Part shown: one piece after another, positions 59,253-64,000 of the stretch
Layout of the letters: the number at the start of each line of letters is the position of its first letter
Position numbering within the stretch: the first letter of the stretch is position 1
Origin: VRUE01 sp963732225
GTDB taxonomy: Bacteria > Actinomycetota > Thermoleophilia > Solirubrobacterales > 70-9
Assembly: GCA_963732225.1 (NCBI GenBank)
Contig: CAVSYR010000002.1
Coordinates: forward strand, 620,001 to 684,000
Length of the DNA: 64,000 nucleotides
Reading direction: 5' to 3'
Made by a program: the position numbers and the translations under genes
The notes under the pieces: model-generated
What the model saw: the letters and a program-made list of their open reading frames with translations, nothing else
Database searches by the model: none
Told to the model about the DNA's origin: nothing

Positions 59253-59648
59253 ATGCTCACCGACCCAATAGCCGATTACCTGACCCGGATCCGCAACGCG
59301 CTCGGCTCCGGCCACGACGAGGTGGAGATTCCCGCCTCGCGGCTGAAGCTGGAGATGTCGCGGATCCTCAAGGAACAGGGCTACATCCTCGATTTCGGCA
59401 AGCAGCCGGCCCGCATCGGTGAGGAGATCAAGATCCGGCTCAAGTACACGGAGGATCGCCGTCCGGTGATTGCCGGCCTGGAGCGGATCTCTCGCCCGGG
59501 TCGTCGTCGCTACGTCGACCACAAGCAGGTCCCGCGCGTCTTCGGCGGCACCGGCACCGCAATCGTCAGTACCTCGGTCGGCGTGATGACCGGTCACGAA
59601 GCCAAGGCAAAGGGCGTCGGCGGCGAGGTTGTCGCCTACGTCTGGTGA
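59253..59648 (+). CDS. rpsH: 30S ribosomal protein S8
   Basis: 131 residues. DPIADYLTRIRNALGSGHDE, RISRPGRRRYVDHKQVPRVF, GTAIVSTSVGVMTGHEAKAK. In E. coli it represses the spc operon. 13 nt after rpsN with GAGA-type binding site. Confidence 0.97.
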   Translation: MLTDPIADYLTRIRNALGSGHDEVEIPASRLKLEMSRILKEQGYILDFGKQPARIGEEIKIRLKYTEDRRPVIAGLERISRPGRRRYVDHKQVPRVFGGTGTAIVSTSVGVMTGHEAKAKGVGGEVVAYVW

Positions 59649-59655
59649 GCATGCG

Positions 59656-60189
59656 ATGAGCCGGATAGGAAGAAAGCCGATCACCGTGCCCGACGCCGTC
59701 ACCGTCGAGGTCAGCCCTGGCCACGTCGCGGTCAAGGGGCCGAAGGGCGAGCTCGCCCAGACGCTTTCCAGCGACATGAAGGTCGAGCAGGCCGAGGGCG
59801 TGCTGACGGTAGAGCGCCCGACCAACCGCGGCGAGCACCGTGCCCTGCACGGCCTCACCCGCAGCCTGATCGCCAACATGGTCGAGGGTGTCACCGATGG
59901 CTTTGAGAAGCGCCTCGAGATCCAGGGCGTCGGCTACCGCGCTCAGCTCAAGGGGAAGAACCTCGAGCTCGCGCTGGGCTACTCGCACCCGGTCTCGATC
60001 GAGGCTCCCGATGGCATCGACTTCGAGGTTCCGCAGCCGACCGAGATCATCGTGCGCGGCATCGACAAGCAGCTGGTCGGCCAGGTCGCCGCGGACATCC
60101 GCAAGCGTCGCCCGCCGGAGCCGTACAAGGGCAAGGGCATCCGCTACCGCGGCGAGCACGTGATGCGCAAGGTGGGTAAGCGCGCATGA
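59656..60189 (+). CDS. rplF: 50S ribosomal protein L6
   Basis: 177 residues from ATG 59656. SRIGRKPITVPDAVTVEVSP, GHVAVKGPKGELAQTLSSDM, GVGYRAQLKGKNLELALGYS and PPEPYKGKGIRYRGEHVMRK. Binds the sarcin-ricin loop region. Overlaps rplR by 4 nt. Confidence 0.97.
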   Translation: MSRIGRKPITVPDAVTVEVSPGHVAVKGPKGELAQTLSSDMKVEQAEGVLTVERPTNRGEHRALHGLTRSLIANMVEGVTDGFEKRLEIQGVGYRAQLKGKNLELALGYSHPVSIEAPDGIDFEVPQPTEIIVRGIDKQLVGQVAADIRKRRPPEPYKGKGIRYRGEHVMRKVGKRA

Positions 60190-60539
60190 CCGTGCTCACC
60201 AAGAGGCAGAGCCGCCTGCGCCGGCGTCGCCGTGTGCGTGCCCGCATCACCGGCACGGCCGCGCGTCCCCGCCTATCCGTTTACCGCTCAAATCGCGGCG
60301 TCTTCGCCCAGCTGATCGACGACGGCAAAGGCCACACCGTGGCCGCCGTCAACTGGATCGAGCCCGAGCTGCGCAAGCTCACTGCGAGCGCGCAGGCCAA
60401 GCGAGCGGGGGAGCTGTTGGCCGAGCGGGCAAAGAAAGCCGGAGTGGAGACCTGTGTCTTCGACCGTGGTGGCTACCAGTACCACGGCCGGGTTCAGGCC
60501 CTTGCCGAAGGAGCACGAGAGGGGGGCCTGGTCTTCTAG
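60186..60539 (+). CDS. rplR: 50S ribosomal protein L18
   Basis: 117 residues. RRRRVRARITGTAARPRLSV, YRSNRGVFAQLIDDGKGHTV and the C-terminal FDRGGYQYHGRVQALAEGAR. 5S rRNA binding protein. Starts inside rplF's stop (ATGA). Confidence 0.97.
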   Translation: MTVLTKRQSRLRRRRRVRARITGTAARPRLSVYRSNRGVFAQLIDDGKGHTVAAVNWIEPELRKLTASAQAKRAGELLAERAKKAGVETCVFDRGGYQYHGRVQALAEGAREGGLVF

Positions 60540-60569
60540 CGCTAGTTCGCTACCTTGGACCGCTCGCTT

Positions 60570-61430
60570 ATGAAGGGAATGGACACAACCAACGTCGAGA
60601 CGGTGAGCCCGCGCGGGCTCGACCTGCAGGAGCGCGTGATCGAGATCAACCGCGTCGCCAAGGTGGTCAAGGGCGGCCGGCGTTTCTCCTTCACCGCCCT
60701 GGTTGCCGTCGGCGACGAAGAGGGCGTCGTCGGGATTGGCTACGGCAAGGCCCGCGAGGTACCGCTGGCGATCCAGAAGGGCGTCGAGAACGCCCGCAAG
60801 GACTTGATTCGCATCCCCAAATACGGCCAGACGATCACCCACAAGATCATCGGCCGCTACGGCGCCGGCCACGTCGTCCTGCGTCCGGCCAGCCCCGGTA
60901 CCGGCGTGATCGCCGGTGGCGGCGTGCGCGCGGTGCTCGAGCTTGGTGGGGTCAAGGACGTGCTTACCAAGAGCATTGGGACGCAGAACCCGATCAACCT
61001 TGTGAAGGCGACGATGGACGGGTTGATCCGGCTTCGTCGGCCTGAGGAGGTTGCTGAGCTGCGGGGGCTGACGGTTTCGCAGGTGCTGGGGGTGCAGAAG
61101 AGCAATGGGAACGGGGCTTCGGCCGAGGGCTCAAACGGCTCGGACGCGGGTCCTGTCGCCGCAGGGGACCCACCGCCCCCTCCGGTCGCTAAAGCGTCCT
61201 CAGGGGCGGTACCCCCTACGGCGCCACCCGCAGGCGAAGCGTCCGAGGCCTCGAAGGACGAGGCTGCTGCAAAACCCGCTGAGGCTCCGGCAGCTGAGCA
61301 GGCTGCAACTGCAACCGCCGAGGAGCCCAAAGCTGAGGAGGCTCCGGCCGCAGAGGCAGAGCCCGTCGCTGAGGCGAAAGCTGAGGAGGCTCCTGCGGAG
61401 GAGAAAGCTTCGGAGGGTGAGGGTTCGTGA
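60570..61430 (+). CDS. rpsE: 30S ribosomal protein S5 with long C-terminal extension
   Basis: 286 residues; S5 is usually about 165-200. Core: LQERVIEINRVAKVVKGGRR, FSFTALVAVGDEEGVVGIGY, GKAREVPLAIQKGVENARKD, ASPGTGVIAGGGVRAVLELG and TKSIGTQNPINLVKATMDGL. From about residue 177 an Ala/Pro/Glu/Lys-rich tail of about 110 residues follows (PPPPPVAKASSGAVPPTAPP, EAPAAEQAATATAEEPKAEE). Part of its DNA is almost identical to the rpsQ extension. Start is ATG 60570, with TTG 60555 or ATG 60579 possible. Contributes to decoding fidelity. Confidence 0.93.
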   Translation: MKGMDTTNVETVSPRGLDLQERVIEINRVAKVVKGGRRFSFTALVAVGDEEGVVGIGYGKAREVPLAIQKGVENARKDLIRIPKYGQTITHKIIGRYGAGHVVLRPASPGTGVIAGGGVRAVLELGGVKDVLTKSIGTQNPINLVKATMDGLIRLRRPEEVAELRGLTVSQVLGVQKSNGNGASAEGSNGSDAGPVAAGDPPPPPVAKASSGAVPPTAPPAGEASEASKDEAAAKPAEAPAAEQAATATAEEPKAEEAPAAEAEPVAEAKAEEAPAEEKASEGEGS

Positions 61431-61603
61431 GCGCGGTGAAGATCAAGCAGGTTCGGTCTGCGAATGGCTGCAATCCCGCTCAGAAAGCGACGCTTAGCGC
61501 GCTTGGGTTGGGGCGGATTGGCAAGGCTGTCGAGCGCAAGGACACTCCTCAGTTGCAAGGGCAGATCCGCACCGTCGTCCATCTGGTTGAGGTGGATGGC
61601 TGA
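61427..61603 (+). CDS. rpmD: 50S ribosomal protein L30
   Basis: 58 residues, GTG start in the rpsE stop (GTGA). SAVKIKQVRSANGCNPAQKA, TLSALGLGRIGKAVERKDTP. The classical L30 position between rpsE and rplO. Confidence 0.96.
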   Translation: MSAVKIKQVRSANGCNPAQKATLSALGLGRIGKAVERKDTPQLQGQIRTVVHLVEVDG

Positions 61604-62103
61604 TGGCTGACAAAAAAGAGCGCTCCGAAGAGATCGGCCTGCACAACCTGAGGCCGAAGCCTGGCTCGCGGCGGCCGCGCAAGCGGTTGGGTCGTGGCGA
61701 GGGTTCGGGCCTGGGCAAGACCTCCGGTAGGGGGCACAAGGGCGCCGGCTCGCGCTCGGGCTCCAAACGGAAGCCCGGCTACGAGGGTGGCCAGACCCCG
61801 ATTCACATGCGGATGCGAAAGCTGCGCGGCCCGCACATGAAGAAGTCGATGCCGTTTGAGAACTTCAGGACCAAGTCGCAGCCGGTCAATCTTTCTGACC
61901 TGGAGGAGCGCTTCGACGCTGACGCCGAGGTGACGCCCGAGACCCTCAAGCAGAAGGGCCTGGCCAAGCGCTCGGACCCGGTCAAGATCCTCGCCCGCGG
62001 CGAGATCTCGAAGAAGTTGACGGTCAAAGCGCATGGCTTCAGCGCGGCCGCCAAAGAGAAGATAGAAGCGGCTGGCGGTTCCTGCCACACTCTGGAGCCC
62101 TAA
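61603..62103 (+). CDS. rplO: 50S ribosomal protein L15
   Basis: 166 residues. IGLHNLRPKPGSRRPRKRLG, RGEGSGLGKTSGRGHKGAGS, GYEGGQTPIHMRMRKLRGPH. Late 50S assembly protein. Junctions TGATG (rpmD) and TAATG (secY). Codon use is slightly less GC-biased than its neighbours at the 5' end. Confidence 0.97.
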   Translation: MADKKERSEEIGLHNLRPKPGSRRPRKRLGRGEGSGLGKTSGRGHKGAGSRSGSKRKPGYEGGQTPIHMRMRKLRGPHMKKSMPFENFRTKSQPVNLSDLEERFDADAEVTPETLKQKGLAKRSDPVKILARGEISKKLTVKAHGFSAAAKEKIEAAGGSCHTLEP

Positions 62104-63374
62104 TGCTCCGGACTATTGCGAACGCCTTTAGCGTCGCCGACATTCGTAAGAAGCTTGCCTTCACGGCGGCGATGCTGCTGCTGTACCGGCTGGGCTCCTA
62201 CATTCCCGCTCCGGGCGTCGACCTCAACGCGGTCAAGGAACTGCAGAACAACTTCGCTGGCGGCGGCATCCTCAACTTCCTCAACACCTTCTCGGGCGGC
62301 AGCCTCTCGCGGCTCTCGCTCTTCGCGCTGGGGATCATGCCCTACATCACCGCCTCGATCATCCTGCAGCTGCTGACCGTGGTCGTGCCGGCGCTGGAGA
62401 AGCTGCAGAAAGAAGGTGAGGTCGGGCAGCAGAAGATCACCCAGTACACGCGCTACCTCACCGTCGGCCTGGCCTTCGCCCAGTCCTTCGGCTACGTCTT
62501 CCTCTTCCGTTCCTTCGGCCAGCAGGGCGGCAACAACTTCCTCGGCAACCTCGGCGGCCCCAAGGTGCTGCTGATCGTGATCTCGCTGACCGCCGGCTGC
62601 ACGCTGCTGATGTGGTTCGGCGAGCTGATCACCCAGCGCGGCATCGGCAACGGCATCTCGCTGATGATCTTCGCCTCGATCGTCTCCCGGCTGCCGCAGG
62701 GGATCGAATCCTGGTGGAACAATCCCGATCAGGTCTTCGTCGTGATGATGCCCTTCATCGCCCTCGCCGTGATCGTCGCGATCGTCTTCGTCCAGGAGGG
62801 CCAGCGGCGCATCCCGGTGCAGTACGCCAAACGCGTCGTCGGGCGCAAAATGACCTCCGGCGGCTCTACCTACCTGCCGCTGCGGGTCAATATGGCCGGC
62901 GTCATCCCGGTTATCTTCGCCGCCTCGATCATGGCCTTCCCGCCGACGATCGGCCAGCTGCTCAACACGCCGGCGGCGCTCGACTTCGCCGCCTTCTTCA
63001 GCCCGAGCAGCTGGGCCTACGTGGTCGGCGAGGTCTTCTTCATCGTCATCTTCACCTACTTCTACACGGCGGTCACCTTCAATCCGGTCGACCAAGCCGA
63101 CAACCTGAAGAAGTACGGCGGCTTCATCCCCGGCGTGCGCCCGGGACGTCCAACGGCTGAGTATCTCGACCGCATCCTCTCCCGGCTGACCTTCCCCGGC
63201 GCCCTCTATCTCGGCGCCGTGGCTGCACTGCCGACGATCCTGCTCAGCCAGACGTCGGCCAACTTCGCTTTCGGCGGTACCTCGATCCTGATCGTGATCG
63301 GGGTCGCGCTGGAAACCGTGAAGCAGCTCGAGGCGCAGCTGATGATGCGCAACTACGAGGGCTTCCTCAAATAG
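62103..63374 (+). CDS. secY: Preprotein translocase subunit SecY
   Basis: 423 residues, ten membrane helices by eye. FTAAMLLLYRLGSYIPAPGV, FALGIMPYITASIILQLLTV (plug and lateral gate region), GNGISLMIFASIVSRLPQGI, and AVTFNPVDQADNLKKYGGFI, GVRPGRPTAEYLDRILSRLT (cytosolic loop contacting SecA/ribosome). Forms the channel with SecE (encoded at 32495) and SecG. Confidence 0.98.
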   Translation: MLRTIANAFSVADIRKKLAFTAAMLLLYRLGSYIPAPGVDLNAVKELQNNFAGGGILNFLNTFSGGSLSRLSLFALGIMPYITASIILQLLTVVVPALEKLQKEGEVGQQKITQYTRYLTVGLAFAQSFGYVFLFRSFGQQGGNNFLGNLGGPKVLLIVISLTAGCTLLMWFGELITQRGIGNGISLMIFASIVSRLPQGIESWWNNPDQVFVVMMPFIALAVIVAIVFVQEGQRRIPVQYAKRVVGRKMTSGGSTYLPLRVNMAGVIPVIFAASIMAFPPTIGQLLNTPAALDFAAFFSPSSWAYVVGEVFFIVIFTYFYTAVTFNPVDQADNLKKYGGFIPGVRPGRPTAEYLDRILSRLTFPGALYLGAVAALPTILLSQTSANFAFGGTSILIVIGVALETVKQLEAQLMMRNYEGFLK

Positions 63375-63384
63375 GCTGCAGCGC

Positions 63385-64000
63385 TTGTCGGCGGAGCTGA
63401 ATCTGGTCCTACTCGGCCCTCCCGGGTCGGGGAAGGGCACGCAGGGCGAGCGCCTGCAGGATGACTTGGAGCTGCCCTACTACGCGACGGGCGACATCCT
63501 CCGCGCCGCGGTGCGCGAGGGCACCGAGCTGGGCAAGGCCGCGAAGGACTACATGGACCGCGGCGACCTCGTCCCCGACGAGGTGATCGTCGGCATGATC
63601 GGCGAGCGGATCGATTCCAGCGAGGCGGCCGACGGCTTCATCCTCGATGGCTTCCCGCGCACGGCACCGCAGGCCGAGGCCCTGGCGGCGAAGCTGGACG
63701 AGCTGGGCCGGGAGCTAACCGCGGTGCTGCTGATCGACGTCAGCGACGAGGAGGTCGTGCGCCGCTTGGGCGGTCGCCGCACCTGCGTCGAGAACGGTCA
63801 CGTCTTCCACGTCGAGTTCAACCAGCCCAAGCAGGAGGGGATCTGCGACGTCGACGGCAGCGAGCTGATCGTCCGCGATGACGACAAGCCCGAGGTGATC
63901 CGCCACCGACTCGAGCAGTACCACGAGAAGACGGCACCCCTGATCGAGCACTACGACAGCCAGAGCCTGCTGCGCCAGATCGACGGCGCGGTGGCGCCCG
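63385..64000 (+). CDS. adk: Adenylate kinase (3' end outside window)
   Basis: Begins at TTG 63385, ten nucleotides after secY, and is open to the window edge (205 codons seen). P-loop LVLLGPPGSGKGTQGERLQD, AMP-binding YYATGDILRAAVREGTELGK and DGFPRT. The lid has CVENGH...GICDVDG, only part of the usual four zinc ligands (Cys and Asp retained), so zinc binding is doubtful. Interconverts AMP/ATP and ADP. secY-adk is the usual actinobacterial end of the spc region. Confidence 0.94.
   Translation, partial: MSAELNLVLLGPPGSGKGTQGERLQDDLELPYYATGDILRAAVREGTELGKAAKDYMDRGDLVPDEVIVGMIGERIDSSEAADGFILDGFPRTAPQAEALAAKLDELGRELTAVLLIDVSDEEVVRRLGGRRTCVENGHVFHVEFNQPKQEGICDVDGSELIVRDDDKPEVIRHRLEQYHEKTAPLIEHYDSQSLLRQIDGAVAP

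Overview
The window is high-GC actinobacterial DNA. Its gene set points to the class Thermoleophilia, most likely Solirubrobacterales or a relative. The evidence is the complete rpmG-secE-nusG-rplKAJL-rpoBC and S10/spc ribosomal blocks with actinobacterial protein signatures, a zinc-type S14, and clusters of large secreted proteins (collagen-like, NHL/beta-propeller, Ig-like and SVxSxEL-repeat) of a kind I associate with that class. The assignment is inference; there is no 16S gene in the window.

Layout. 1-3.3 kb: 3' end of tadA, a VapBC-type toxin-antitoxin pair, tRNA-Ser(GGA), a PilZ-containing cellulose-synthase-like glycosyltransferase, and tRNA-Ser(CGA). 3.4-14.1 kb: a promoter and structured leader, then a run of six co-directional secreted proteins of unknown function. 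14.1-16.9 kb: a secreted trypsin-like protease, tRNA-Thr(GGT), a coiled-coil membrane protein, an acyl-CoA dehydrogenase, and tRNA-Glu(TTC), which carries a roughly 23-nt D-loop insertion.

16.86-28.48 kb: an integrated genomic island. The last 43 nt of the tRNA-Glu region are repeated (42 of 43 identical) at 28435-28477, and a tyrosine recombinase plus an excisionase-like protein lie just inside the tRNA end. The cargo is a C5 cytosine methyltransferase with a Vsr-type endonuclease and a GHKL ATPase carrying a C-terminal nuclease-like motif (a candidate restriction or anti-phage module), a MNT/HEPN toxin-antitoxin pair, small HTH regulators, and a large Ig-like surface protein.

28.6-32.2 kb: an ArsR-DUF899-small protein-SRPBCC operon linked by ATGA overlaps, a DUF1275 membrane protein that appears to start with CTG, a cysteine-less DksA/TraR-like protein and a methyltransferase. 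32.3-43.8 kb: rpmG, secE, nusG, rplK, rplA, rplJ, rplL, rpoB and rpoC, closed by a strong terminator. 43.8-46.6 kb: a secreted repeat protein, a flavin monooxygenase, a small membrane protein and a HAD-like protein. 46.6-48.4 kb: rpsL and rpsG on the minus strand, opposite to fusA and tuf, so the str operon is split by an apparent inversion bordered by a large nested palindrome. 48.4-64 kb: fusA, tuf, the S10 and spc operons through rpsE-rpmD-rplO-secY, and the start of adk, cut by the window edge.

The translation and transcription genes form tightly coupled operons with 1-8 nt overlaps. Several products (L10, S17, L5, S5, SecE, RpoB, S3) carry long low-complexity extensions. Parts of the S17 and S5 extensions are nearly identical at DNA level. 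Coordinates and translations were read directly; family assignments rest on recognised motifs, and no database search was possible.
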